NCBI GenBank assembly: GCA_009760855.2
Contig: WPIO01000008.1
Location: 186,001 to 250,000, forward strand
Direction of reading: 5' to 3'
From: Cristatella mucedo
Lineage: Eukaryota; Bryozoa; Phylactolaemata; Cristatellidae
DNA length: 64,000 nucleotides
The number at the start of each line of letters is the position of its first letter. Positions within the stretch are counted from its first letter, which is position 1. Positions 37,571 to 56,525 of the stretch are shown here, piece after piece. A program made the translations under genes and the position numbers. The notes under the pieces were generated by a model. The model worked only from the letters and a program-made list of their open reading frames with translations. It searched no databases and was not told the origin of the DNA.

Positions 37571-37647
37571 TAAAATCTTTTAGCGAGCTTGCCTAACCAG
37601 TTTTTAGATTCTGAAAAGTGGTTAGGCAAGCTCGCTAAAAGATTTTA
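37571..37647. repeat. 77-base near-perfect palindrome
   Basis: Arms 37571-37599 and 37619-37647 are perfectly complementary over 29 bases. The 19-base centre also nearly pairs, with only one mismatch (37600/37618) and one G-T type pair, about a single central base at 37609. It lies in the gene 2 intron between the signal exon and exon H. Confidence 0.85.
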
Positions 37648-39094
37648 ATTTGAGCAACTTTTTTTCAATGGCATACAGTTAATCCCTACAACCAAATCAG
37701 CGTATGTCGGATTCGTAATCCAAACTCAAGAGTTCTAAGCAAACTGCATGAAAACTTGCTCAGCTCAGGTTCGAAACAAATCCACATCTGCTAATTATCT
37801 CATATAAACCGGTTAATTTCAACGATACACCCATATTGAAAAGTTAAATTCGAGATTTCTTTCCAACTCTATTCTAACTGTCACATCGCATTTCATAGAC
37901 GCACTCCATAGATCTCTATGTGGGAAATATTATTCTGCTTCTATCGAAACCCTTAATCTCTGCGTTGCTGGTATTCAACAGTATGCCCCTCTCATTTCCC
38001 CCTGCTGCTACTTTCCGCAAATAATCTGTGAGAACTAAAGCAACAATAAGTTGTAATGTATTTCACAAGTGCGTCCATGAACTTGCCGTGCCAGTTTATA
38101 TGCATTGATTATTGTAGTTTCCCAATTTCTGATGTTCATTTTCCATCAACCACTCACAAGAGTCTGGATGACTAACAACGGTCTTGTAATAGGCCTACTA
38201 AGATATTTGAAAAGATTTGCTTTATTATCTAGGCTAGTGCGAATTCGTTATTATTACGGAATCTACAGCGAACGCTAGCCCCTCTTGCAATCAAGATTCT
38301 GAAACTATTAACAAAAGCTGCGGTTAAAACCACGGTCACGTAGAGATAGCACAAAGCAGTCATTGTAGCTTTTGTGTATTCCTTCTTTCCATGTATGCTT
38401 CCAGCAGGCTTTATCTTTCTGTTAGGCTTCCGAATAGGCATCCATGTTGGCTGAATCTCCTGTAGGCGCATACTTAAACGATGCACGTACACATGTTATA
38501 TCTTCATTTCCGTACCGTGTATATAGGCTAGGGTGCATGCCAACATGCAGGTAACATCTTTAGCTATGCACTGTCCAAATCGAGTTAGTAATTAGTTTCT
38601 TTAGTCCGCCATCTATGTTTTGTATTTATGCAGCCCTTTTTAGAGATTCTGAGGTCTAACCAGCTGTCTCTGCCTCAAAAATTACGACTAACGAATGTTA
38701 CTGTTTTATCAAACCTTAGCGGCTATCATGCGAATTTTTTTATGGAACTTTGACCGTGCGTTAAAAAAGACAGCGAAAGAGAAGCTACACAAAATCGTAA
38801 AATACGAAACTCGATGTTTAGAAATTAAATAAAAAAAACTAAAAAAGAACGGTTTGGCTAAATAAAACCAGATTGCGTTCGATTCCGATCCACAAGCGAA
38901 GGCAAAACCGAGCTCGGTGCAAATGACTCAATAATGCTCGTCTATCACTCAGTGTCTCTTCACTTAAGTAGGGATAACTGCTAATAGTTGGTCAAAGTTG
39001 GCGAAAGGCACTGAATCCTGAACGTCTTGTGCTCAACCCGCCGAGGCGATGATGGCAGGCCGCTAGGTTGCGCAACACTGGCTGGCTGGCCTAC

Positions 39095-39167
39095 CTGAAG
39101 CCGCGGCGAGGAACCAGCAAGCAACGGAAGTGATGAGCAACGCGCCCTTCAGCGGCTGAGCTGCCAT
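39095..39167 (-). CDS. Gene 2, first coding exon: signal peptide
   Basis: ATG at 39167 opens 24 codons: MAAQPLKGALL, a hydrophobic core (LLITSVACWFLAAA) and a small-residue end, then TCAG before GTAGGC, phase 1. The phase fits exon H. Together with exons H and G it predicts a 232-residue secreted protein with a signal peptide and two FN3 domains. No transcript evidence. The intron to H is about 3.7 kb and holds a SINE piece and a near-perfect palindrome. Confidence 0.62.
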
Positions 39168-39577
39168 GCTGCCGATCCTGCTGAGCGTGCCACTAAGTGG
39201 CGGGGGTGGCAGCGATGCAAACACAGCTCTCTGACGCTCTCTGAAAATGCCACCGTGTGAGGCCCAGCAGAAAATGGGACTTTCTAATACTTTCTGGAAA
39301 ACGGAGGCCCGCCGGTGCTGCTATCTGCTTGCAACGCGGCCGTTAGTGTTTGCTCAGGCGTAGAATGCAAACAGCCGTGCCCAGACATTCCGTACTGGTG
39401 AGATATACAGTATAAACACTGGCGATTCCTTGTATCCGAGTTCACTAATATGGCAGCCGCGCTTCACCGCTAACTAAAATGTAGCCGGCGACTGCTAGAA
39501 TTCCCGCGAGGCCAGTCTTTTGAATCTCAGTTAAAGAGCCGCAAGCGGAACAAAAAATAATAATGGCATTAATTATA

Positions 39578-40161
39578 CTAATAATAATCCACTTGATAAA
39601 GCGCCCTCGGAGAACGCAATCTCTCTCTAGGCGCTGTACATTTGCTGCAAAGAGAAATGCAATTGAATGGTGAGTAATATCATGCTTGATAAACAAACAA
39701 AATGATTAACATGGTTAGGGGTGACATTCACAGGGTCAGCATGCAAGTGTGATTAGTGGCAGCATGCACAGTGTCAGCATGCATATGCACATGAAGGACG
39801 AATCACAGGGGCCCACTAAATGCTGTCCTAAATAGGTGAGTTTTTAAGTTCCTTTTAAATGTCGTCAGGTCAGGGGATGTTCTGACGCAGGTCGAGAGGG
39901 AGTTCCAGGCTTTGGGAGCATACAAACTAAATGCACGGTCTCCAAAGGATTTGAGGTTTGTGCGAGGTATTTGTAAACTGTTGGATTCCGAAAAGCGGGT
40001 GGTACGATGCTTGGCCTGATGAGGGAGTACATCTGAGAGATAGGCTGGAGCCAAAGAATGAAGTGACCTAAAAGTGAGCGACAAAACCTTGAAGTCTATC
40101 CGTTGCTTGACTGGTAGCCAGTGCAGGTCGGCGAGAAGTAGAGTAACGTGGCAACTGCGAA
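39578..40161 (-). mobile_element. L2/CR1-like LINE, 3' fragment
   Basis: Same 3' UTR and C-terminal coding end as the copies at 1831 and 12669, starting at a short (AAT)n run and ending in the HWLPVKQRIDFKVLSLTFR region. A 121-codon frame survives (39803-40168). 5'-truncated. Lies just upstream of the gene 2 signal exon on the minus strand. Confidence 0.8.
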
Positions 40162-41285
40162 TCAACAATCAATGGCAAAAACATGCTTTCGTCTGATATA
40201 GGCTAGCTTAGTTGAACACACCGCTCGGTAGGGTCCATCGTATTTGTTTTTCATTGTTAGCTAGTTGGCGTTTCTGTTGCGTTCCTAATTTGCATTCCTC
40301 CATATCAAAATTTACTGGCCAAAATAAGTCACATACCTCTAAATAAAACGAGGCACCTTTTTTCAAGCGACTAATTGTTCACACTACTTATAACTTAATT
40401 TTACTCTGTGCTGTAATCTCTCTGCTGCACGGCAATGCAAATTCAAATTTGACTAAACACTTTTCATCGTTAATAAGCACCTCATACTTTTTTGAATAAA
40501 TTGCCACTGCACTCTCGACCGAACGAGACAGCGAGCGATTTTACATGATGCCAATCAGGATTTTAGGTGATTCTAAAATATTTCTTTATTGAGTTCATAT
40601 TAAATCATCTCTCTCTTTCTTTTCTCCCTCTCTCTCTCTCTCTCTCTCACTCGTTTGTGTATGCCAACTCTGCGTGCCATGCGTATTTAACTCATAGTGT
40701 GTACCTATTTTTTATTCCTAAGTCGTGGATTTGTGGTATAGGCTCGCTTTGTTCTTTATTTCCCGACTATTTTATTTTTTACTATAGCAATAGCTCCGTA
40801 TCCTTCTCGGTAAAGCTGCACAACCACAGATTTTGACATGCAGGTGGTCCGCTACTGTCATGACATCACTCGCCTCTATTCATCGTTAGCTGGAGATTGT
40901 GCGGCTTCAAAACTAATCTCCCAGCATTTTAATTTTTCAGCGTAGAGGTTAATCATTAATAGGTAATTATTAATCACAAATAATTTGTATGGCTTTTCGT
41001 ATGGGTTCATACGAGTGCGTTCTTTTATCCTGGGAAATATTGCAAATATGACGCTAGCAAATGAGGAATCGGCCGAAAGGTGTCGTTCGCTTGTACCCGA
41101 TGCTCTCCGACAACCTCCGGTAAGTGCCCTAACAAAGTTATGATATGGTTGACGGCGCACCCAGGTGTGAGTCTGCTTATGCCTACAATAAAATTTAATT
41201 GAGGAGAAAATTAAGTAAAGACTAGCTGATTTAACATTTATATAGCCATCAGAAGAGCAGTAATGCTAGTCCCTACCTGCTGCAG

Positions 41286-41446
41286 CAGTGGCCCAGTGGT
41301 TAAGGTGCTCGCCTCGAACCAAGGTCGGGTGAATGTATTTGATGATGGAGGTCGTGGGCTCGAGTCCCGTGACATATGCGAAGCGCATAAATAGAAATTA
41401 AGTTTTCTTAGAGCACTATTCAAATGGATATCATTAATTTATTTTT
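41286..41446 (+). mobile_element. tRNA-derived SINE, copy 5
   Basis: GTGGCCCAGTGGTTAAGGTG head, an extra ATGTATTTGATGATGG segment between the boxes, GTCGTGGGCTCGAGTCCCGT, and the tail AAATTAAGTTTTCTTAGAGC. Same family as copies 1-4. Confidence 0.7.
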
Positions 41447-41469
41447 ATTCTGTCTGTCTCTCCCTCTTC

Positions 41470-41486
41470 TCTCTCTCTCTCTCTCG

Positions 41487-41523
<37 letters not shown>
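41470..41523. repeat. (CT)n(AT)n array
   Basis: CT to about 41484, then CGCT and (AT)n to 41523; directly follows SINE copy 5. Confidence 0.88.
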
Positions 41524-41524
<1 letters not shown>

Positions 41525-42972
41525 ATCTCCTTTTAACTCCTTCTGTGTATCTCTGCGCAACTCTTCCTCTCTCGCTCTGGTGACATAATATTGTTTACGC
41601 AGTTAATTCAGGATTTTAACTGACTGCGATCAAATTAACTTATTCAAAATAAATTTTTCTACAGGAAGCAAACAGCAAAGAAGTTTTATTTGACCTTTAG
41701 TTCTTTGAAATGCAGTTAGATGGAGTTTCCTACGAACAATAAAATCCGAATATGTCCTGCCTAAAGTCTCGTGCATATTGGTGGCAGCTTTTTTCTTGAC
41801 AGTAATAAATATACAATAAATAATAATAAACTGCCTCAATTCTTTTTTCTTTCATTGTTGCTTGCTATCACTATGTTATTTTTTATGTCGTCGCCATGTA
41901 AGTTTGATGTATTTTATTCAATTATCTATGGGTTGCATTCTATCGTGATCGTAGTTTCTCGAATGGTTTTAGGTTTATGTCGAAGAAAATCCATTCAGCA
42001 CAGGATGATGTTCTTAATCAGATTTTAGTGCTTTACAATCACAATTGGGTGTTATTGCGCTTAGTTACTGATGGTAATATACTAGAATGAATTTTCTCTC
42101 TTGACCACTTAAGTGTATTAAGTTAGATGAAAATACTGAAGTCGCAATTTAAACTTCCAGAGCAATGTAACCGTTTTGTTTCAATTTCTTTTTGTTTTTA
42201 TTTCTCCATCGAAAATTTGTTCTTAAAATGACTTTCACAAGAGGCCCAAACACTTATGGCGGATTCGCTGTTATTGCTTCAGGGAAATTGAATCAAGACT
42301 TAAATTAAATCTTCAAGTATATTTAAATTGTATAGTAAAATGCTAATTTAAGGTCAGGCAATATATTTCTGTTCATATTTTTTTTTAATTTAAATGGCTC
42401 CGTCTAACCCCGCGAAAGACGCGGTAGTACCGGAATTAGATCATTTCCGTCTGCCCAACTGCGTGCAAGGCAGTTTGTGCTAATACGGCCTCTGCCTATC
42501 TTAATGCCTCTTAAAGCTTCTTTCTGCCGTCTTACAGATTCCAGCTCTCTCATTCCGCTGGCGACGTCAGTATTTGCTGATTCAAAAAGGTAAATCAACT
42601 GGAGCGACTCTTGTATGAGCCTGGGCCAGAATACTCGTCAGCGTAACTTGATAGGCGTTGTCCAACAAGGTGCTAACACGCCCACTTTCGCCATTTCCCG
42701 CTAATTTCACGATTAGCCATGGAAACCTTTAAGCGTGCAGTGGTTTGCGAAATATGTCGTATTGGCCTTCTTCATTGATTGCAGTATGTAGTTCATTGTT
42801 TTTCCTTTTTACATTTACATAAGTTTATGCATACATTTATATACGTTTGCATTTTACATTTGCTGCAAACGAAGCACGATTGAATGGATAGTGGTAGCAT
42901 GTTTAATAAACAGCAAGCATAACATGGTTAATGTAATTTAATGTATGTATGTCTGTAACTCCACAAAGTCAT

Positions 42973-43280
42973 AAAGACTATGTGGTTGTTACGCAGGAGA
43001 GTTTTTGTATAGCGCACTCACAGCCTAAGCGGCTTTCGGTACCCATTCGGTAGCCAACAGAGTTCGTCTCACGCAACAAAGAGAAAGTGGGAAGCATAGC
43101 AGAGTCAGGAGAGCAGTTGAGGTAGGCTGCTGTCCTGACTGCTGCCCTGACTCTGCCATACTTCTCACATTCTCTTTGTTGGGCGAGATGAAGTCTGTTG
43201 GCTACCGAATGCATACCGAAAGCCGCTTAGGTGTGAGTTCGCTAAACAAAACTCTCCTGGATGACACCTACGTAGTCTTT
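42973..43280. repeat. Long inverted repeat (foldback / MITE-like)
   Basis: Arms 42973-43122 and 43134-43280 are roughly 80% or more complementary by eye, separated by 11 bases. Shared blocks include CCTAAGCGGCTTTCGGTA, ATTCGGTAGCCAACAG and CAACAAAGAGAA. Single-arm relatives occur at 48480-48626 and, more diverged, at 4900-4990 (and its duplicate). Confidence 0.75.
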
Positions 43281-43681
43281 GTTGCTTTGTTGACAGGTAG
43301 GCTGGTACCATAGAATGAAGGGACCTGAAAGTGAGTGAACAAAATTTGAAGTCAATGAGTTGCTTGGCTGGGAGCACGTGCAGGTCGGCGAGAAGTGGTG
43401 TGATGTGGAAACTGCGACACTCACGACAAAAAAAACCTAGCTGCAGAGTCTTGGACCAGTTCTAAGTGCTTGATTGCGTAAGCCGGTATAGTTGGAGAAT
43501 ATCGTAATCCGGTATAGTTGGAGAATAGAAAAGGACCAAGGAAAGACCCTTGTGTGGCTCCATCGGCGACTGGTTTGGTAGATGAGACCTGACCGCCACT
43601 CGATATGCATTGAACATGATCGGAAAAGAACGATTTAAACCATATCAGTGCCAAATCTTTCAAACCGATCGCTGTTCTCAA
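43240..43681 (-). mobile_element. Diverged L2/CR1-like reverse-transcriptase remnant
   Basis: Minus strand reads GLKDLALIWFKSFFSDHVQ, then GATQGSFLGPFLFSNYT, a GVPQGSxLGPxLF-type reverse-transcriptase motif, followed after an internal deletion by the C-terminal HHFSPTC and FRSLHSMVPAYLS parts. It differs clearly from the other copies, so it probably belongs to another subfamily. Confidence 0.65.
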
Positions 43682-43800
43682 TCGTTGAAGTGTAGGATAT
43701 CGTGAACAATAGCGTCGAAGACAGCTGATAGATCTAGCAGCGCTAGAGCAGTGACATTACCGTCGTTGTTGCGACATATGGTGAGGGAGCTATAAAAAAT

Positions 43801-43827
43801 GTATTATTATTATTATTATTATTATTT
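43801..43827. repeat. (ATT)n array
   Basis: Nine ATT units; may be the tail of a degraded LINE. Confidence 0.8.
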
Positions 43828-46800
43828 GCAGGCCAAGCACTTCTTAACAGACAATTTCACGGAGTTCCGCTTTAGGCTCGTTCCGCTCTTTTTCGATAAA
43901 TTGTCTGCACCCGCACTAAAATGCATCTACTGAGAGCAAGGAACCTCTTGAGATGCCGTATTAATCAATATTTTTGTTAGTATTCTCTTACCTTGACATA
44001 AATTAAATTAAAATATTCGTATAATGGCACCTATGCTGTGCACTCGCATGGATAGTGCACTTCAGTGCTGTTTTCGTCTCTGATGTTGGTAGCCACACTA
44101 TTCTCGCTGCATACGTGAGCCTGACGTCTGCACCTTGCAAAATGGAAAAACCGGGAATTTCAAAATATTATTTTCCTTTTGCACAGCAGCAATTTTTTCG
44201 TTTCCAGCTACTTTCTGTTTTAAATGTTACCTAGTGCTACAATCTATTTTGAATCACACGCAAGTCCATAGATTGCTTTAGTGCACTTGATATGTACTCG
44301 AAGCTATGGATACGCATTTTGCAGGCATGGATGATTACCGCTACGAATGCTGATATGTCTAAACGCGGAATTTGCCTCTAGAAAACTTAAGAATTCATAT
44401 AGCTCAATCGTAAATTGCGTGACAATAATTCCAAGGTCGTATCACAACTTCGTAAATGTTCTTTCGCTATAACAATAAATCAATTTTTTAATCTGTCGCA
44501 GACTGTATTCACTATTCTTGCGTTCCTTTTACTGTGGAAAGTCTTTCAGAGAACTATAAGCTCGATCGTCGATTATGTTTGCATAGTTTATCACAAGCAT
44601 TTCCACTTCTTTTTCTTTTTTGGTTTGAAAACATCATAAACAACTTCACTTTAATTGTGCAACTCGTTTTTTGGCTATTTTGAGATTATGACACTATCAT
44701 TGGCTCATGGGCTGTTGTGAATTATGACCGTGATATATAAGTAACGGGTGGCAAAGGCCAAAAAGTGAGGTCGAGGACGCCGGGCGAGCAGTCGCGTACT
44801 GACCCACTGCGGCGTCCGTGTGAATAAGCGTCTTTGAGAACGCCCGCATTGGTGTTCTGCGTGGTATCGCGTATCTGCCGCTTAGAGAACGTTAAACTAC
44901 AGTTCTCATGCATGAATAAAAAATAATACAGTAGGTCTACATTAAGTATTATTATTACAGGCGCTTTTGATAGCAAAAAAATTCTCTTGAACCTAGTAGG
45001 TGCAGAGCAGTTTTTAGTTTTTCTTTTTGTATGGCTTTACGTCCGGAGAGTCAAGCTATTTGCGGCCTGTATTTAGGAATTTTGCTCTCTCGCCCACCCG
45101 CTAATGTAGCCACGGCTTGTGAGCAGACGTGGACAGAACCAAAAGAACAAAGCAAGGCGTGGGAAACTTAGCGGAACGATTTGCCGGGCACTTAAGTTTA
45201 AGTTCGCACCAGCGGGAGGCACCGTCTAAACTGCGTGCGACAACTCTCACATGACGGGCGAGGCGTCCACACCTGCCGGCCGATTATTAAACCGGGCAAC
45301 GTAGGTCTTTGTCGGGATTCCGTGCATGAGCAAGTTAGAACCGTCGGCAGTCTCACCTCACTTCAGGACGGATGCATCCGCTACACGGACGCCACTCACA
45401 GTTTTATTGGGAGATTTTAAATCGGTGTTTAGTGCAAAATGTCACGCCACATACTACGCTTTTCGCGTATCGTGGAAACGCTTCCCATTGCTCAACGTTT
45501 CAAGGATCTACTCACCTCCAGATAACTTACGCTTGCAAAGGGTCGCTCGCGATTCGACTGTGCTGTAAATTTCAAAACCTCAGCAGCGACTGCGTGAACT
45601 TTCGATCGCGCAATTTGTCATATTTATTTCTTGGATAGAGAATAATGTTACGATTGTATCCTCATCTGGTTTCGCTCGATTAATAATATAAGCATTCGCT
45701 GAAAAATAACAGCAAATATATGAAGCTAAGCAAGTCTTACATAGGTAGATGCATAGATGCATAGGTAGCAGAGCCGTCAATTGCCAATCGGGCGGGTGCC
45801 CACAGGCAACCATTGATCGTGCGCGCCGGCCCTGCCTACACGCACCCACCCATCGCCCGGACGTTCGGTGGCCGAACCACCCGCACCCACATACCCAGAT
45901 CGCCTTGTTCTCGCCAGAGACGCTGCCTCGGATCACGATGCGGAGCAGGCGTCTCTAAGCCATCAGCCGCCAACTTCTTCTTCGGCTCGCTCTCGATCGT
46001 GATGGTGTCGACGTTTGTCGTGATCCGGAGGCATTGACAATTTCAATGTGAACTATGAAAGGCCATCGTCCGAATCCCAATTTCTGACTCCCAAATCTGG
46101 TGGATCCGACCGACACTTGGCCAAAAAATCCGTGCAAAATTCCGGCTTTGACTCCGCAAGAACTGCTGGCAGACTCGGGCGCTTGAATTTCTAAAGGCAC
46201 CCTCAAGAGGGATTTCTATAAGGCAGGCTAATACGCTCCCACGCCTACTCATAAGATCACATACGCCACCCACAACCCCGCCCAGTACTCGTGGGTACAG
46301 GCGGGTATGGTGGCTGGGTTACCGGTTGAGGATTTTAACAGGTAGCCTTGCAGCTGCGACGGCACAGCCTCAGCTTCCGGTTCTCGGTATAGAGCTTTGC
46401 CGAAGCGGCCATTAGGCTGAGAAGGCTTGACGACGATCCTCTGTGCCCGCTATCCTTCTTCAGCTAACGTAACTGCTTTTGTGCATTGAGCCAGCTCATT
46501 CTTGTTATGCTACTGACACTGTGTCAATAGCAAGTCATTTAGCATGGTCACCAGCATCTTTTTTATATATTTACATTGAACAAACAAGTCTCAATGAGTA
46601 TTTTGTGCTTTGAGTTTCTACCAAAAATCGCAATCCTAAAGCCCAAACAAAATGCGAAATCTAGCCTCTAAACCCTGAACCTTAATAAAAAAAAATACTA
46701 CCCCTTACCACCACACTCAAAACCTAGATCCTATGCTAAAAATATAGCTCTAAAACGTGCTTATTTAAAGTTAATACAAACAGACACTGGCCGCCATGTT

Positions 46801-47140
46801 AAACCACCTGCTATGGGTACTCTGCGCATAGCAGGAAATACGCAGATATTCACACTGACAGATACAGATGTACGCGGGATTTGCATAGAAATAGACAGGT
46901 GTAGAGGCATATGCTTATGAGTAACTTGTATAGTTGGTATAGGCAGATGTACATATATTTCAATTTTTGGATAACAAAGTGACTGGGGGCCATTTTTTGT
47001 GGGAGTCTCTCAACAGATGGCCTCCAATCGCCTAAAAAAATAATTAGCTCTGAAAAATAATTTTGCCTCTTGAGGGGAACGACCCCGCGCCACCGATCCC
47101 ATCAACTCCAGAGTCACGTGTTCAGCGCTCTGGGTGTTAA

Positions 47141-47256
47141 TAATAATAATAATAATATTGCACTTGATAAAGCGCCCTCAGAGAACTTAATCTCTTTCTA
47201 GGCGCTTTACATTTGCGGCAAAGTGATACGCAATAGAATAGTAAGTAAAATCATGA
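47141..47256 (-). mobile_element. L2-like 3' end, about 115 bases
   Basis: A (TAA)n run followed by the same 3' terminal segment as at 1834-1955 (cacttgataaagcgccctca and the gcgctttacatttgc block). A very short, strongly 5'-truncated insertion. Confidence 0.65.
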
Positions 47257-47726
47257 GCTCTCGCGACTAGTTTTCCAATTGCGTTCAATGCTAAACTTGT
47301 TAGCCTGGACTTTAAATCGTCGCTAAAGTCGTAGCGCCGATTTGAGATGAACTGGGAGAGTGAATTTGTGCGAGGAAATTAAGTACCGAGCTGCACGCAG
47401 TTTCTCCTGCTGCGATCGGTGACCGGAGACCGTGAGTGCGTTAACTCTACGGGCGACCGCTGCACCGCTGACGCAGCTCTAGTAACGTAAAACCCCGCGA
47501 GCAGTCAGCAGACGCGTCTGCTCGGAGGCGGTTGCAAACAGACCAGTAATGTCAAAATACAAAGTGAGCGGAGGCCGTCCGCCGTGGAGCTGAGCGGCGC
47601 CGGATACTGATTATCGCCTCGAGCGAGCGCGGAGCCTCGATCTCGAAATCGCTGTGCTACACTTTCGGCGCTCTTTCATTGGACTACTCTCACACCAATT
47701 TAATAGTATATGCATACATTTAGATA

Positions 47727-48008
47727 ATAACAATAATAATAATGCATTTGATAGCCCCCTCAGAGAGCTGAATCTCTTTCTAGGGACTTTACAGATGCTG
47801 CATAGAAAGGGTTACCAAATTATTGGTGGTAACATCCGAAAGCAGCTGGCATAGTGTAAGCAGGTGCATTCTTACGAAGGACGAATCCCAAAAGACCGAC
47901 AAATTCTGTAATAAACAAGCTTGTTTTAAGCTTCTTTTTAAATGTCGTCATTTCACGTGGACGTTGTGACGTGCGTCGGTACTGAGTTCCAGGCTTTGAG
48001 AGCATAGA
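47727..48008 (-). mobile_element. L2-like 3' fragment
   Basis: Starts in a (AAT)n run and carries the LINE 3' terminal block and UTR with changes (tttgatagccccctcagaga), ending in the AWNSLP-coding region. More diverged than the 47141 fragment. Confidence 0.5.
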
Positions 48009-48479
48009 TATTTATAAATGTCGAAATAATGGTATGCGTATCGGTTTAGGCTTAGGGTATGAGTGCAGGCACATATATAGGTATATAAATAGAATTAAAT
48101 TACGATATAAAGAGGAGGTAACCCTATGCATACAGCTAGCGATACGGATAGAATGTGGGTTGATCAAGGGATACAGAGCAAAGTTCTTACGCTGACCCAC
48201 AATGACCGCCACATCTTCATCTCTATACCTAACTGAACTGCTTGCTGCACCAGTTTCAGCCTCCTCGAACCTTCAGGTCTTGCATGGATGATAAATTAGC
48301 TGCTCCATTCCTGCGCTTAAACACCATTGGTGACATAAGCTTTTCTCTGCAGATCTTAGGGTGTGGAACTCATTTCAACGATTCTTACGAAGTGAAAACT
48401 ACTCTCCTGCTTCCGACTATGGCAAATAACTTCCGGCCACCCTGAGCTGCTACTTCCATGCTACTTACTACCTCAACTG

Positions 48480-48626
48480 CTCTCCTGACTCAGCTATGGT
48501 TTCCACTTTCTCTTTGTTGCATGAGATAAAGTCTGTTGGCTACTGACTGCGTACCGAAAGCCGCTTAGGCTGTGAGTGCGCAATACAAAACTCTCTTACG
48601 CAACACCCACATAGTCTTTGTGGTTT
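48480..48626 (-). repeat. Single-arm relative of the foldback repeat
   Basis: CTCTTTGTTGCATGAGATAA, AGTCTGTTGGCTACTGACTG, CGAAAGCCGCTTAGGCTGTG follow the same order as the right arm of the 43-kb foldback, with scattered substitutions. Confidence 0.6.
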
Positions 48627-49226
48627 GTGGATTAACAGACGGAGATACGTTACATTGCTTGCATATACCTGCAACAATACCTGCAGGTATGGTTATCGTT
48701 ATCGATATTGGATATTTCCTAGAGTATCCCCTCAAAAAATTGCGAAATAACCGCGGAAAAATCCACTTAAAGTTTAAGATGCTCAAGATACTATTCTACG
48801 AAAATCTCTGTTCGGTATTTATGAAAAAAGTTAAGCAACTGAGACTAATAACTATTATTTACTTAAGACTAAAGAAGCGATTCCGCACGAGCGAATAGGG
48901 CAACGCCAAGCGACATTAAGCCGTGAAGTATCACAAAGTTGGCGACTGTATTTGATGGACTCAGGAAAAGAATGAATAATTGATTCCGGCCACAAGAATA
49001 CACTGAGATGCGCCGCTCCCCGTACAAAGCCGAGCTGCTAGCAATTTTGAATTTAAATCTCAGCGAAGAAGCGACCCGGCGGCGGCGGCGGATTCGCGGA
49101 AATCGCTTCCGGTTGGCCTGCCTCGGTTCAGCTCGTGGCGATAGCCGCTCTCGCCTGCGCCTTTGCCACAGGCTCGAGCGGCCACGGCCGGAAGCGGCTT
49201 GCGCCGCCGCGGCGCTGCCCGCCCGC

Positions 49227-54614
<5,388 letters not shown>

Positions 54615-54648
54615 CGTCTGCTGCAGGTCCGAGCGCGCAAGCCAGGGA

Positions 54649-54657
54649 ATTTAAAAC
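54649..54657 (-). promoter_or_regulatory. TATA-like box of gene 3
   Basis: TTTTAAATT on the minus strand (plus-strand aatttaaaa) about 35-45 bases upstream of the first ATG of gene 3. Transcription from about 54620 would put the first ATG within a few bases of the cap, making the in-frame ATG at 54593 the likelier start. Confidence 0.3.
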
Positions 54658-55454
54658 CGATCGCCTCGTCGGAAAAGCGTCAATTATCGCCGCGCTGCAC
54701 CGTAATAGACAAACAGAAGATAACGGCAGCACAGAAAGGTGCGCCCGGGTTATGCCCGAAGTTTGGCAGCCTCTAGGGTGTTTGTTCTGGCCAATTAAAT
54801 GGCGATCGGAAGTGACTCACTTGGGGACTCTTTCACGTCACGTCCGGCGATTGCGGAAGCGGAGCGACCCTTGCACGCAGCTGTTACGCACTCCGAGCTC
54901 GTTGCTCGCTTCCCTCGTCAGCGAGCCGCGAGAGCAATCATCGCTCTATTTATTTTGGATTTTCGTTCGCAATCGTTTCTCTCCTGCGTTCTCTGCCTTC
55001 TTCCCTCGGAAGCTTCAGTGGCCTCAGAGCTCACAGTCCTCGCCGTCTCTGTGAGCAGAGTTACCCACCCCCCCCCCGCCCCACTGAGCAGCCTGTACTT
55101 GGTTAGAGGACTTCCCTTGAGGCCAATAGATCCGTTAGCAGGCGGCAGCTATGAGAAACATCTTACCGGTTAAAAGAGGACATCGGCGGCCTGCCTTCAT
55201 TAGCTACGCTAGCTAGCAATTGGTGGTCGGATTTTCATTTGCTCCATAATAATGTCGTAGTTACATACTGCACGGATTGGCCGAAATAACTGCTAGACGT
55301 GGCAAATAAAATCAATAAAATTAGGTTTCCAATTATTTAAACTTCTCTAAATTAGTAAATAAACGATATCCGTAAAGTTTCGTGTTTCGTTTCAAATTCG
55401 TTCCTTATTATAACGTCTCTAAGTTCCTTTGAAGAGGTTCTCTAATTATCTCTT

Positions 55455-56160
<706 letters not shown>

Positions 56161-56259
56161 GTCTCTTGTCATTCATTCTCCAAGTGTGACCTGCTTGATC
56201 ATTATCTCTTCCTTGGCCTAAAAGCGAACTGTGTATCCCGGTAATCTTTAGCCACTTGC

Positions 56260-56525
56260 CGCACTGCGGTGCAGTGTATTGTGAAGCACTGCATTGCAAT
56301 ACACTGTAGTGAACCACACTGCACTGCAATGCACTGCATTCCACTGCACTTTACCATTCGGTACCGCAGTACACTGTACAGTGTACTGCGATCGTCTGCA
56401 CTGCATTGTACCTTTCTGCACTTTACAGCACCGTTCCGCACTGCACTGCAATATACTTCGCTGCACTGCACCATTCTGCAATGCACTGCACTTGGCGGCA
56501 CTGCACTTCGCAATGAAATGCAATT
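56260..56525. repeat. Degenerate CACTGCA-type array with a 26-base palindrome
   Basis: About 265 bases made of variants of GCACTGCA / TTCTGCACTT. It includes the perfect palindrome 56365-56390 (centre CACTGTACAGTG). The Cys-rich open frames across it on both strands are products of the repeat. Confidence 0.75.

Larger units (their letters stand above)
35377..39094. other. Gene 2 intron 1
   Basis: About 3.7 kb, AT-rich. Contains a diverged LINE 3' piece near 36215-36400, SINE copy 4 and the 77-base palindrome. No exon seen. Confidence 0.5.
40170..49226. other. Repeat-rich intergenic region, no gene recognised
   Basis: AT-rich DNA with a SINE, the foldback, LINE remnants and microsatellites. 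Open frames are short and lack domain motifs or paired splice sites. The 3' end of gene 3 should fall near 48.9-49.2 kb; no clear AATAAA was found on the minus strand there. Confidence 0.5.
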
